From the NCBI RefSeq assembly GCF_022410535.1, contig NZ_JAKNBL010000001.1, positions 310,001-374,000 of the forward strand: 64,000 nucleotides of DNA, written 5' to 3'. This stretch comes from Pelotomaculum terephthalicicum JT (GTDB lineage: Bacteria > Bacillota > Desulfotomaculia > Desulfotomaculales > Pelotomaculaceae). Each line of letters begins with the position of its first letter. The first letter of the stretch is position 1. Made by a program: the position numbers and the translations under genes. Shown piece after piece: positions 43,227-53,915 of the stretch. The notes under the pieces were generated by a model. The model worked only from the letters and a program-made list of their open reading frames with translations. It did no database searches and had not been told where the DNA came from.

Positions 43227-43652
43227 ATGAGCGACAGGCTGATTAACGAGTTAAGCCATGAATTGCTGCATTTTTTCAACGGACTCTCTTCCTGGGAAAG
43301 CTCCGTCGTCCGCAACAGCGACTTATCCGTCTCCGAGGCCCATGCCCTTGAAGTATTGGGGCAGTTCGGCCGGATGAACATGAAGAGCATGGCTCAGAAA
43401 CTGGGGGTAACCACCGGCACCACCACGGTCACCGTGGATCGTTTGGAAAAAAAGGACTATGCTAGACGGGAATCCATCAGGGAAGACCGGCGGGTTAACC
43501 TCATCAGCCTGACGGAGAAGGGCTGCCGGGCCTTTGACGAACATAACAAATTCCACCTGACCCTTACGGAGCAAATGATTTCCGCGCTTTCAGAAGAAGA
43601 GAGCAATCGACTCCTCACCATCTTAAAAAAAATAAACTCTGAAATATTTTAA
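43227..43652 (+). CDS. MarR-family transcriptional regulator
   Basis: 141 aa from ATG at 43227 behind GGGGAGG. Winged HTH with MKSMAQKLGVTTGTTTVTVDRLEKKDYARRE and the wing DRRVNLISLTEKG. It lies 36 bases upstream of the metal ATPase gene and in the same operon, so it probably represses the pump in a metal-dependent way, as AdcR- or ZitR-like MarR proteins do. The metal is not determined. Confidence 0.88.
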   Translation: MSDRLINELSHELLHFFNGLSSWESSVVRNSDLSVSEAHALEVLGQFGRMNMKSMAQKLGVTTGTTTVTVDRLEKKDYARRESIREDRRVNLISLTEKGCRAFDEHNKFHLTLTEQMISALSEEESNRLLTILKKINSEIF

Positions 43653-43688
43653 TGAAGCGAAATCCAGTATATAGGGAGATGAATAAAC

Positions 43689-45605
<1,917 letters not shown>

Positions 45606-45643
45606 CATAATAAAGGATATGCTTAAGTAGATGCTGTAAATAG

Positions 45644-45674
45644 TAATCCCGCACCACTTTGATAGTGATGCGGG
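45644..45674 (+). terminator. Terminator after the metal ATPase
   Basis: TCCCGCACCACT-TTGAT-AGTGATGCGGGA with one mismatch, 40 bases past the ATPase stop. The downstream Cys-rich gene converges on it. Confidence 0.65.
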
Positions 45675-45687
45675 AACTCCTTTCCCG

Positions 45688-45867
45688 CTATTTTTTTGTC
45701 CTCTCCGGTCCAGGCTGTTCCCGGCGGACACCGGGACTGCAACCGCATGAACACCCGCCCGCCGGTTCGGATCCGCAGCAACCGCTCCCTTTCATCGCCC
45801 TACGAATTCCCTGAATGGTCAGATAGCCAATCCCGGCGACCAGAATTGCAGTGATTAAAGTTTCCAT
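45688..45867 (-). CDS. FeoB-associated Cys-rich membrane protein
   Basis: 59 aa from ATG at 45867 behind AGGAGGAG. One membrane helix (LITAILVAGIGYLTIQGI) is followed by a short Cys-rich tail (GCCGSEPAGGCSCGCSPG), the pattern of the FeoB_associated family. It lies 27 bases downstream of feoB in the same operon and may take part in Fe2+ delivery to or from FeoB. Confidence 0.85.
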   Translation of the reverse strand: METLITAILVAGIGYLTIQGIRRAMKGSGCCGSEPAGGCSCGCSPGVRREQPGPERTKK

Positions 45868-45894
45868 TTTCTCCTCCTTTCCAGACCGTCCTGT

Positions 45895-47790
45895 TTAACC
45901 AAGACCCAGCAGCAACCCGCCCCGGTATACCAGCAAGGAGATCAACCAGGCCAGCACAAAGGGATACAGCGCGGAAAAAAGCGTCCATTTCCATGAACCC
46001 AGTTCCTTTTTAAAGGTGCCGATTACAGCCATGCAAGGGGTATACAGCAAGGTAAAGACCAGGAATGCGTAAGCTGAGAGGCCGGTAAACACCGCGCCGA
46101 TGGAAGCCTGCAGTTGCGTTGCCGCCTCCACGGCCTCTTCGGCCAGTTCGGCGACGCCGTAAACGACACCAAGGGTTGACACCACGGCTTCCTTGGCCAA
46201 AATACCGGTGAGCACGGCAACCCCGGTTTCCCAGGAGCCAAAACCATGCAAGGCAAAGATAGGCGCGATGATCCCGCCGATGGCGGCCAGCAGGCTTTCG
46301 TTTATTTCTTCCGCCGCCCCGCTGAAATTATAACTGCTCAAAAGCCAGATGATCACCGACATGCTGAAAATAATGGTCCCCGCCCTGACCAGAAAACCCT
46401 TCCCCTTTTCCCACGTTTGCAGCAGGACCGTTTGCAGGGTCGGTATGCGGTAAGGCGGCATTTCCATCAGGAAGGGCTCGGCAGCCCCTTTAAATAAAGT
46501 GTTTTTGAAAACAAGAGCCATGATAATAGCGATAAAAATGCCCAGAAGATAAAGGGACAGGGTCACGACACTTTCACTGCCGGGGAAAAAGATGGCGGCA
46601 AAGAGAGCGTATACCGGAAGCCTGGCCCCGCAGGACATAAAGGGGGCAATCATGATGGCAATCCGCCTGTCTTTTTCCGAATCCAGCGCCCGGCACCCCA
46701 TTACGGCAGGCACGTTGCAGCCGAATCCAATCAGCATCGGGAGAAAAGCCTTACCTGACAGGCCGATCCGGCGCATGGCCCGGTCCATGATAAAAGCCAC
46801 CCTGGCCATGTAGCCCGTGCCGTCCAGAATACTAATCAACAGAAACAGCGTAAAAATCAGCGGCACAAACACAATGACACTGCCCACGCCGCCGATAATC
46901 CCGTCGATCACTAGGGAATGCAGCCATTTAGCAGCCCCTACAGCCGCCAGCGCCCCGTCCGCAGTCTCCGCCAGCGGGCCGTTGACAAACCCGTCCAGCC
47001 AGTCGGAAACCGGCTGGCCCACCCAGGCAAAGGTGAGCTGAAACATAAGATACATGATCCCGAGGAAAATGGGTATACCCAAAACGCGATGGGTTATTAT
47101 CTCATCCAGCCGCTCGCTAAAGGTTACTTTCTCCTCGTCCTTTACCAACGCTTTATCCAGCATCTTATTAATGTAATGATAGCGGGCCTCAATAATCTCT
47201 TCTCCTTCGGGGTCGCCGTCCTTATGAGATTTCTTCAGACGCGCCAGTTCCTCCAGGTACTCAGCCCAAAGGCGGCTGCCTGTTTTAGTGGAAGCTGCTT
47301 CACTGGCAGCGTCCAGCAAGTCAGTCAATTGACTGATACCCTTTTTACTGGTCGCTACCGTGGAAATTACCGGCACGCCCAGGTATTCCCCCAGCGTTTC
47401 AATATTGACTTCATATCCTTTAATTTTGGCTTCATCCATCATGTTTAAATTAACAACCGTGGGAACATTTTTTTCCAACAACTGCAGCGTCAGGTATAAA
47501 TTGCGCTCAATGTTGGAAGCATCGACAATATTTATAACAAGATCGGGCTTTTCTCTTAAAAGGTAATCATTGACGATCTTTTCTTCCAGGGAGTATTCGT
47601 TCAGGCTGTATGTCCCCGGCAGATCGATGATATTAATCTGCCTGCCGCCCTTACTGACCTTGCCGACCTTTTTTTCCACGGTCACCCCCGGCCAGTTGCC
47701 GATGTGTTGTCTGGCTCCCGTTAAGGCATTGAAAATAGTAGATTTGCCTGTGTTCGGATTACCAGCCAGGGCTACGGTAATAACTGACAT
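45895..47790 (-). CDS. feoB: Ferrous iron transport protein B, full length
   Basis: 631 aa. G domain: ALAGNPNTGKST, DLPGTYSL, NLMDEAK; the GDI helix region to about 200; then the membrane domain with RVAFIMDRAMRR, GFGCNVPAVMGCR and AKEAVVSTLGVVYG. It is the intact counterpart of the split FeoB at 26976-29116 and belongs to the operon feoA-feoA-feoB-Cys-rich protein that starts behind Fur-like boxes. Confidence 0.96.
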   Translation of the reverse strand: MSVITVALAGNPNTGKSTIFNALTGARQHIGNWPGVTVEKKVGKVSKGGRQINIIDLPGTYSLNEYSLEEKIVNDYLLREKPDLVINIVDASNIERNLYLTLQLLEKNVPTVVNLNMMDEAKIKGYEVNIETLGEYLGVPVISTVATSKKGISQLTDLLDAASEAASTKTGSRLWAEYLEELARLKKSHKDGDPEGEEIIEARYHYINKMLDKALVKDEEKVTFSERLDEIITHRVLGIPIFLGIMYLMFQLTFAWVGQPVSDWLDGFVNGPLAETADGALAAVGAAKWLHSLVIDGIIGGVGSVIVFVPLIFTLFLLISILDGTGYMARVAFIMDRAMRRIGLSGKAFLPMLIGFGCNVPAVMGCRALDSEKDRRIAIMIAPFMSCGARLPVYALFAAIFFPGSESVVTLSLYLLGIFIAIIMALVFKNTLFKGAAEPFLMEMPPYRIPTLQTVLLQTWEKGKGFLVRAGTIIFSMSVIIWLLSSYNFSGAAEEINESLLAAIGGIIAPIFALHGFGSWETGVAVLTGILAKEAVVSTLGVVYGVAELAEEAVEAATQLQASIGAVFTGLSAYAFLVFTLLYTPCMAVIGTFKKELGSWKWTLFSALYPFVLAWLISLLVYRGGLLLGLG

Positions 47791-47805
47791 TTTAAATAAA
47801 CCCCC

Positions 47806-48045
47806 TTACATTGGCGCACTTATTGGCACAACCACTATTTGTTCCGCTTCGGACCTGCGGAATGAAAGATTATAAGATTTTACTTGCACCTCAATGGGAT
47901 CACCCAGCGGCGCCACTTTTTTCACTTTGATTTGCGCTCCCTTGATGACTCCCATGGCCATGAACCGCAATCTGGCCTGGCCGGTCACCTTTACATCGTC
48001 CACCAAGACAGTTTGGCCCGGTTTGACTTCTTTTAACGTAATCAT
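47806..48045 (-). CDS. feoA: FeoA domain protein (second of two)
   Basis: 79 aa from ATG at 48045 behind GGGGGAAGG. FeoA fold: VTGQARLRFMAMGVIKGAQIKVKKVAPLGDPIEVQVK and the C-terminal SFRRSEAEQIVVV. It stands between the other FeoA gene and feoB. Confidence 0.9.
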   Translation of the reverse strand: MITLKEVKPGQTVLVDDVKVTGQARLRFMAMGVIKGAQIKVKKVAPLGDPIEVQVKSYNLSFRRSEAEQIVVVPISAPM

Positions 48046-48055
48046 TTCCTTCCCC

Positions 48056-48286
48056 CTATAATTCACACCGTACCACTATTTTTTCCGCTACTTCCTCTCC
48101 AAGCATGTATTTCCCGCCGCGGATCCTGACCACCATCGGCCCCTTGCGCCTGCTGTCACAGACAACGAGCGAGGCGCCGGGGGTAAAGCCCAGTTCCTCC
48201 AGCCGCTTTCTCCCATCCGGATAATCATCAATGCTGTGCAAATACACCCTCTCGCCTTTTAACACATTATTTAATCTCATGAACAT
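48056..48286 (-). CDS. feoA: FeoA domain protein (first of two)
   Basis: 76 aa from ATG at 48286 behind GGAGGTG. RKRLEELGFTPGASLVVCDSRRKGPMVVRIRGGKYMLGEEVAEKIVV is typical of FeoA. The first gene of the operon, about 50 bases downstream of the nearest Fur-like box. Two FeoA proteins per FeoB are common in Clostridia. Confidence 0.9.
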   Translation of the reverse strand: MFMRLNNVLKGERVYLHSIDDYPDGRKRLEELGFTPGASLVVCDSRRKGPMVVRIRGGKYMLGEEVAEKIVVRCEL

Positions 48287-48336
48287 GCTCACCTCCTCCT
48301 ATAAGCCAAGCACCAGGCACCACTCTCCACTAATCA

Positions 48337-48470
48337 TGATAAAGATAATCATAATCAATTAAAACACAACCGCCCCCGTAAATTTTATAAGCAAACCAAT
48401 ATTCTCCGGAACGAGGAATGATAACGATAGTTATTATCACTAAACAGTTATAAAACGAGAATCATTATCA
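48337..48470 (-). promoter_or_regulatory. Three Fur-like boxes upstream of the feo operon
   Basis: TGATAAAGATAATCATAATCA at 48337-48357 (shown here as the plus strand), TGATAACGATAG then TTATTATCA at 48419-48439, and GAGAATCATTATCA at 48457-48470 all approach the TGATAAT-N-ATTATCA consensus. They lie 50 to 185 bases upstream of the first feoA, in keeping with iron repression. Confidence 0.75.
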
Positions 48471-48557
48471 ATTTCATTTTAGTTCCTGTTTCAAATAAAG
48501 TCAACCATCATATTAATTTTTTCTTTTTAGCTGCCTGCAAAATTTAATTTGCATATC

Positions 48558-48905
48558 TTATAGCCGCACGCTCACGCAATGCACCTGGTTTCGCCCTTCG
48601 GACTTGGCGCGGGAAAGCGCGCTTTCAAGATTTTTCAATAATTCCGTTAATCTATCCGCCACCAGGAGAGCGGTCAGACTGCCTGCATTAGGCAAAAAAA
48701 TTAAGCATCCTTCACCTCTGTAACGAACTACGTTATCTCCTTCCAGCAAGACACGTTTGATCACTTTGGCCACTATCCCCTGGACATGCTCTCTCGCCTG
48801 TCTTCCCCAAGGATTATGGAACGGCTGCAAAAGCTCTATGTCTATCAGGACCAGGGAAAAACGCTTGCTTTTTCGCCGTGCCTGCACCGCTTCGCTTTGA
48901 AGCAT
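48558..48905 (-). CDS. Degenerate, shortened GGDEF-domain protein
   Basis: 115 aa, ATG behind AAGGTGATG. The chain follows the GGDEF fold from the first strand (FSLVLIDIELLQPFHNPWGRQAREHVQG) through RYRGEGCLIFLP, which replaces RYGGDEFxxLLP, to LESALSRAKSEGRNQVHCV (usually ALYxAKxxGRNRV). The signature is RGEG instead of GGDEF and an early helix is missing, so cyclase activity is unlikely. It may bind nucleotide or partners. It is the last gene after HD-GYP, 49 bases away. Confidence 0.75.
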   Translation of the reverse strand: MLQSEAVQARRKSKRFSLVLIDIELLQPFHNPWGRQAREHVQGIVAKVIKRVLLEGDNVVRYRGEGCLIFLPNAGSLTALLVADRLTELLKNLESALSRAKSEGRNQVHCVSVRL

Positions 48906-48954
48906 CCTGCATCACCTTTCCCATTAATTTTTATGAACGGACGTCGGCTTACTA

Positions 48955-50151
48955 TTATCCACTTCTCTCCTTGTTAATAATTTTTATAAAAATATTTGCC
49001 ATTACCGGATCGAATTGTCCGCCGGTACCTTGCCGTATTTCCAGGATGGCGGTTTCCGGGGAAAGTGCCCGGCGGTAAGCGCGATGGGACGTCATGGCAT
49101 CCCATGCGTCGGCAATCCCCACAATGCGGGCGGCGTAAGGTATGGACTCCCCCTTTAAACCGGCAGGATAGCCGTTGCCGTCGTAACGTTCGTGATGGTA
49201 ACGAACAATGTTCAGCGCCTCTCCGAGAAAATCTATGGGGGCCAGAATACCGGCGCCGATGGCGGGATGCGCCCTGATGGTCTGAAATTCCTCCGGGGCG
49301 AGGCGGCCCGGTTTGTTTAAGATAACCTCCGGAACACCTATTTTACCTATGTCGTGCAAAATGGCGCCATAATGTATATTCAGCAGTTCTTCAGCCGAAA
49401 GTCCCAATCCCTTCCCCAGGGCCACGGCATACCTGGCCACATTGCGCGAATGGTTGCGCGTATAGGCATCCTTGGCGTCAATTGCCGCGGTCAGGGCTGT
49501 GATGGTTTTTAAATACAAGTCCCGCCGTCCGTATTCAATCTTCAGCCGGGTATTGTCCAATATCAACGCAGCCTGCCCGGCAAAGGCCATGACCGTGAAA
49601 CGTTGATTTCTGGTGTACTCAATCCGGTGATCATCCCGGCCACGGTGCCGGTGCATCAGCAAAAGAATGCCGATAGCCCGGCTTTCCACCACTAATGGAA
49701 CCGCCATCAAAGAGCGCAACAGGGAATCCCTGTCCTGTAAAGGTTTAAACGCGGCATCACCATGAGTTAACACCACTGCCGGTGCAGAAGCGCACATTTG
49801 AAAAATAGCCGTATTGTTTTGCAAGTATTCCCGCAGAGCGGAATCAGCCTCTCCCCGGGCCGAGATTATCTGGAGACTGCCGCACTTCCCGGACTCCAGC
49901 AAGACATAGCCCGCTTCGCTGTCAGTTATTTTAATAGCCATGTCAAGAATGGCTTCTATGGTGCCTTCCAGGTTGTAATTATAGATTAAGCCGGTAAGCA
50001 CCTCGTGTAAAAAACTAAGTTCCCTGACCCTTTTTTGAAGCATTCTGTTTAAAGAAAAAAGGGCTTCGTTTTGACGTTTCAGTTTTATAACATTCAAATT
50101 GGCGTCCGCCAATCTTTTTTTTGGGTGATAACCACGAAACATCAAAGACAT
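48955..50151 (-). CDS. GAF plus HD-GYP domain protein, probable cyclic-di-GMP phosphodiesterase
   Basis: 398 aa from ATG at 50151 behind GGGGTG. A short coiled coil (about 20-50) leads into a GAF domain (about 55-215), then an HD-GYP domain with HSRNVARYA, HDIGKIGVPE, HHERYDGNGYP and DAWDAMTSHRAYR. All metal ligands of active HD-GYP enzymes appear present. It hydrolyses c-di-GMP in the family. Here it lies 16 bases after the DUF2325 gene in an operon with a Fur-like operator. Confidence 0.92.
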   Translation of the reverse strand: MSLMFRGYHPKKRLADANLNVIKLKRQNEALFSLNRMLQKRVRELSFLHEVLTGLIYNYNLEGTIEAILDMAIKITDSEAGYVLLESGKCGSLQIISARGEADSALREYLQNNTAIFQMCASAPAVVLTHGDAAFKPLQDRDSLLRSLMAVPLVVESRAIGILLLMHRHRGRDDHRIEYTRNQRFTVMAFAGQAALILDNTRLKIEYGRRDLYLKTITALTAAIDAKDAYTRNHSRNVARYAVALGKGLGLSAEELLNIHYGAILHDIGKIGVPEVILNKPGRLAPEEFQTIRAHPAIGAGILAPIDFLGEALNIVRYHHERYDGNGYPAGLKGESIPYAARIVGIADAWDAMTSHRAYRRALSPETAILEIRQGTGGQFDPVMANIFIKIINKERSG

Positions 50152-50167
50152 TTTTTTCACCCCATGT

Positions 50168-50458
50168 TTATGATAATTTTTCAACCATATTCAATTTTTG
50201 TGACAGGTAAGTCCAGGACCGCTTGGAAAATATCACCGGAACGGATAAGTTCTTGGCCGTGCTCCTGATACAACGGGCAATATTGTGGTCAACATAATCG
50301 GTCATTACTAAAACCAGGTCTGTTCCTTCGGGGATTTTCAATTTTCGCTTGTTAATATTTTTACGGCCTTTTAAATGCGTCAGGGAATGACAGCCCAAAT
50401 TCTTTAAATTGACAGCGATGTCTCCCAAATGATCCGCGCCGATTACTAGAATGGACAT
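50168..50458 (-). CDS. DUF2325 protein
   Basis: 96 aa. MSILVIGADHLGDIAVNLKNLGC and LVLVMTDYVDHNIARCIRSTAKNLSVPVIFSKRS match DUF2325, a small Rossmann-like family of unknown role that is often found near iron and metal genes. Start and ribosome site (AGGAGG) are part of the 53-base palindrome with a Fur-like centre. First gene of the operon with HD-GYP. Confidence 0.85.
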   Translation of the reverse strand: MSILVIGADHLGDIAVNLKNLGCHSLTHLKGRKNINKRKLKIPEGTDLVLVMTDYVDHNIARCIRSTAKNLSVPVIFSKRSWTYLSQKLNMVEKLS

Positions 50459-50510
50459 ATCAAACCTCCTATATGATAATGGTTATCATTATCATATAGG
50501 AGGTTTGATA
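50458..50510. promoter_or_regulatory. 53-base palindrome containing a Fur-like box and mirrored ribosome sites
   Basis: Arms of 24 bases (50458-50481 and 50487-50510) are exact complements around GTTAT. The centre TGATAATGGTTATCATTATCA is Fur-like. Each outer arm contains AGGAGGTTTGATA on one strand, so the ribosome site of the DUF2325 gene is duplicated in mirror image and would be buried in an mRNA hairpin if transcription starts upstream. Confidence 0.8.
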
Positions 50511-50573
50511 GCTTGTCAATACTAATTCAAGGAAATATAAATTAATCGCGGCAGTCTGCAGCAGGGGCGGCAA

Positions 50574-51446
50574 TTAATAGTAAACCGGGTAAATATAAGG
50601 GTTTTGAGGCGCCGGCACCTTGCTGAAAGCAGCAACCTTAATTATGGGGACGGTATTGCCTTCGTATTTTCCCAATTGAATGGTTCCCCGGATATTCAGC
50701 CAATCGCCTTCCTTAAAGTGTGCAGCATTTTTATATTCACAGATAAAACCATCCGGCATGGCGTCAGCGGAGCAGCATGTTATTACATAACGGGCCAGTC
50801 CGAATTGTTCGGCTGAAAACTTCTTTTCTTTTAATACAAAACCGAGCATGGTTATTTCCTTGCCGACATACTGCTCGGGATATATGTTTACTTCATTGGT
50901 TACCAAAGTAAAATTATCTTCGGTCACTTTAATAAGGCCGGCCTTTTGCAGTTCATCAATTTTCGATCGCACAAGGCTTTGCGCCTGTGCGGCGTATCCC
51001 TGATTGTTTGCGTTGCTGTTGTCGGTCTGCGCGTTTGGCGCATTTTCCTGAACGGCAGGAGTCGGGCTGTATCGGCCGGAGGGCGCCGGCCGCGCGCCGA
51101 GGTTCATTCCCTTATTGTCGGCCATGCTGGGATCAAGAGCATTGTTTGGCAGCAGAAACGCCATCAAAAGGGTGATAACAAACGGGAGAAAAGTCAATTT
51201 ATTAATGCCATGGCCATAACGGCGACAGCTATGGGCGCCGGACGTCCGCCGCAAGGAGCTGCCGGCCTGCGCCAAAAACATGAGCAAGATCAAAACCGCT
51301 GCCGCCTCGGTAAGCTTTACGAAACGGGGGTTGATATAATAAATAATATTATTGCTTTTTACCAGCAAAAAAAGAAACGCGCTAAATCCAAGAAGAATTA
51401 AAGATTTATAAAGAGCTTCCGCGTTAAGCGAGAAATGCCTCAGCAA
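50574..51446 (-). CDS. TIGR03943-family protein (YcgQ-like), partner of the permease
   Basis: 290 aa. Two N-terminal membrane helices, a third near 85-105, a Pro/Asn/Gln-rich linker (105-155) and a C-terminal OB-like domain (VGKEITMLGFVLKE... YVITCCSADAMPDGFICEY... GDWLNIRGTIQLGKYEGNTVPIIKV). This is the YcgQ/DUF1980 family, always linked to a YcgR-type permease, whose gene overlaps by 7 bases. The CC pair and surroundings suggest metal handling. Confidence 0.88.
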   Translation of the reverse strand: MLRHFSLNAEALYKSLILLGFSAFLFLLVKSNNIIYYINPRFVKLTEAAAVLILLMFLAQAGSSLRRTSGAHSCRRYGHGINKLTFLPFVITLLMAFLLPNNALDPSMADNKGMNLGARPAPSGRYSPTPAVQENAPNAQTDNSNANNQGYAAQAQSLVRSKIDELQKAGLIKVTEDNFTLVTNEVNIYPEQYVGKEITMLGFVLKEKKFSAEQFGLARYVITCCSADAMPDGFICEYKNAAHFKEGDWLNIRGTIQLGKYEGNTVPIIKVAAFSKVPAPQNPYIYPVYY

Positions 51447-52465
51447 TCACTTGCCCCCCCTACCGCCGCAAAATTGATTAAATAAGTGCTGACGGCAACC
51501 AAAAGGCTGACGATTATTATCAGCACAGCCACAAAGCGAGCCTGAAAAGCGTTGAGCATCATTAAAATATTTTTTATGTCAATCATCGGGCCGAAGACCA
51601 TAAACGCGAGCAGCGAGCCGGCAGTGAAATTACCGGCGAATGACGCGGCGATAAAAGCGTCTGCCGACGAGCAAACAGAAATCCCGAAGGCGAAGGTCAT
51701 CATGGAAGCTATCGATGCCAGGGAATGATGTCCCACATTCAATATAATGTCGCGCGGCACAAAGGTTTGAGCAAGCGCCGCCAAGGCGGATCCTATGATC
51801 AAATACTTGCCCATATCAAAAAACTCATCACTCGCGCTATGAAGGGTATAAAATATTTTAGCTGTAAAAGCTGACGGCAAATGGTGATGATGGTCATAAT
51901 GGGCATGCCCGCAGCCGCATCCGAAGTCATCTTGCGCGGCGCCCCACTTTACCTCTCTTCCGTCAAACCAAAAGCTTAGAAGATACCCGGCCGCGAACGA
52001 AACGAAGAAGGCCAGTCCCAATCTAAACCAAACCATTTCAGGGTTAGCGCCGAAGGCGACTGCGGTTGACGAGGCAACAACCGGATTGATAATAGGCGCG
52101 GCCAGCATAAAGGTTATGGCGCTGTAGAGAGGAACTCCCTTGCTTACCAGCCCGCGGGCGACAGGCACAATCCCGCATTCGCAAACGGGAAAGACTATTC
52201 CCAGAAAGCCGGCCAGGAGTATATTGAGAATTCTGTTCCCGGGCAGGAATTTACGGATGGTTTCCTCGGAAAAGAAATTTTGCAGGAGGGCCGACACAAG
52301 AACACCGATGAGCAGGAACGGCAGCGCCTCAATGATAATGCTCAAGAAAACCGTCTTAAAATTTAAAAAATCAGACCAGGTTATATTTGGCAAAAATTTT
52401 AACAGGTGCCAGGCTATATAAGCGGACAATAACAGAAATAACAGGGTAATCGCTTTTTTTTTCAT
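51440..52465 (-). CDS. YcgR/DUF318-type permease (ArsP-like superfamily)
   Basis: 341 aa from the ATG at 52465 (an earlier GTG/ATG is possible). About eight membrane helices, with the family's PVCECGIVPVARGLVSKGVPLYSAITFMLAAPIINPVV and FGISVCSSADAFIAASFAGNFTAGSLLAFMVFGPMIDIKNILMM. A His-rich loop (CGCGHAHYDHHHHLP, about residues 190-205) could bind metal. The substrate of this group is not settled. ArsP relatives export organoarsenicals, and a zinc link is proposed for the YcgR/YcgQ pair. Confidence 0.88.
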   Translation of the reverse strand: MKKKAITLLFLLLSAYIAWHLLKFLPNITWSDFLNFKTVFLSIIIEALPFLLIGVLVSALLQNFFSEETIRKFLPGNRILNILLAGFLGIVFPVCECGIVPVARGLVSKGVPLYSAITFMLAAPIINPVVASSTAVAFGANPEMVWFRLGLAFFVSFAAGYLLSFWFDGREVKWGAAQDDFGCGCGHAHYDHHHHLPSAFTAKIFYTLHSASDEFFDMGKYLIIGSALAALAQTFVPRDIILNVGHHSLASIASMMTFAFGISVCSSADAFIAASFAGNFTAGSLLAFMVFGPMIDIKNILMMLNAFQARFVAVLIIIVSLLVAVSTYLINFAAVGGASDC

Positions 52466-52542
52466 ATTTATAACCATCATCTTTTATCGGACTTGCCTTA
52501 TAAACAATATATATTCTTATTTGCAACTCAATATTACTTATA

Positions 52543-53346
52543 TTACTTTACCACGCTGAAATACAGCACGGCAATACCGATAATTATCCGGTAATAACCA
52601 AACGGTATGAAATTATTTTTCTGAATATATTTCATAAAGGCTGCGATTACCGCCCATGCGACTAAAAAGGAAACAATAAATCCGACGGCGAGGATCTGCC
52701 ATTCGGTATAACTCAACATTGTACCTGTATTTAGTAAAGAATAGGCGGAAGCAGCCATCATGGTCGGAATCGCCAGGAAGAAGGAAAACTCCGCGGCAAC
52801 AGTTCTCGATGCTCCTAACAGCATCGCTCCAATAATGGTCGCCGCGGATCTCGATGTGCCGGGAATCATTGCCAGGCACTGAATCAGGCCGATCATGAAC
52901 GCTGTTTTGTAATCCAAACAGGCCATGGAATCAATAGAACTTATTCTATTGCGTTTCTCAATAATGATTAAAACAACGCCGCCGATCACAAGAGCCAGCG
53001 CTACGGTTAAAGGGTTGAAAAGCAGTTCCTCCACATGCTTCCCCAAAATACTCCCGATCAGCAAGGCAGGCGCAACCCCGACAACAGTCTTTTGCCACAA
53101 ACCCCAGACCTCTCTTTTCTCTGCAATTGTTTTACTGCCGCCGAAAGGGAAGAGTCTGCGCCAAAAATATACCACCACCGAAAGAATGGCCCCCAATTGT
53201 ATTACCACGTCAAACATGTTCGCAAAAACGCCTGTAAAACCGACTAAGTTGTTCACCAAAATCAAATGGCCGGTTGAAGATATAGGCAAAAATTCCGTTA
53301 TCCCTTCGACTATTCCCAATATGATCGCATTAAAAAAACTATCCAT
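52543..53346 (-). CDS. uppP: Undecaprenyl-diphosphatase
   Basis: 267 aa from ATG at 53346 behind GGAGGCG. BacA/UppP motifs GIVEGITEFLPISSTGHLIL and MIPGTSRSAATIIGAMLLG in a membrane protein of eight helices. It recycles the lipid carrier of cell-wall synthesis by removing one phosphate from undecaprenyl diphosphate and gives bacitracin tolerance. Confidence 0.96.
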   Translation of the reverse strand: MDSFFNAIILGIVEGITEFLPISSTGHLILVNNLVGFTGVFANMFDVVIQLGAILSVVVYFWRRLFPFGGSKTIAEKREVWGLWQKTVVGVAPALLIGSILGKHVEELLFNPLTVALALVIGGVVLIIIEKRNRISSIDSMACLDYKTAFMIGLIQCLAMIPGTSRSAATIIGAMLLGASRTVAAEFSFFLAIPTMMAASAYSLLNTGTMLSYTEWQILAVGFIVSFLVAWAVIAAFMKYIQKNNFIPFGYYRIIIGIAVLYFSVVK

Positions 53347-53416
53347 CAGCGCCTCCATAAGTTTTATTCACAGTTAACGAGTAAGCCAAAAGAATCAATC
53401 CGCAACAGACGAATCT

Positions 53417-53800
53417 TTAATTCACACCTCTTTCCAGGTAACTCAAAATTTCCCTCATCAGATTCCCAATATTAGTGTTCGCCAACCGGTAGCAGACCAT
53501 TTTGCCATCCTTCCGGTACTTGGCGATCCCCAGGTGGTGCAGCAGCCGGAGATGGTAAGAAGCGGTCGCCTTACTGCTGTTGAGCAGGGCTGCCACATCA
53601 CAAACGCAAAGCTCGGCTTTGCTGAGAGCAAATATAACCTTTACCCGGGTGTCATCAGCCAACGCCTTAAAAGCAGCGGCAACACCATCAATCCGGTCCA
53701 CCTGGGGCTTCAGCCGGTTTACGATCTCCTGATTAATGCAATTAACCAGGCATACCGGGACATCATGCGCCAGTTTATCTTCCAACGAATTTTGCAGCAT
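53417..53800 (-). CDS. ArsR/SmtB-family metal-responsive repressor (CadC-like)
   Basis: 127 aa. The winged helix contains ELCVCDVAALLNSSKATASYHLRLLHHLGIAKYRKDGKMVCYRL. The CVC pair in ELCVCD, with the N-terminal DVPVCLVNCIN, gives the Cys4-type metal site of CadC. It lies between uppP and the MoeB-like gene with its own region. Its target is not obvious; candidates are the adjacent uppP/permease genes or a distant pump. Confidence 0.88.
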   Translation of the reverse strand: MLQNSLEDKLAHDVPVCLVNCINQEIVNRLKPQVDRIDGVAAAFKALADDTRVKVIFALSKAELCVCDVAALLNSSKATASYHLRLLHHLGIAKYRKDGKMVCYRLANTNIGNLMREILSYLERGVN

Positions 53801-53915
53801 TTTCCCTCACCTCATAATCAAATAGTAAAATGATCTTTTGACTATAATATTATATTATCACCCTTCAGCTCATCTTGTTTATATCGTAGAGCGGCTCATA
53901 AATCCTCCAGTCCGG

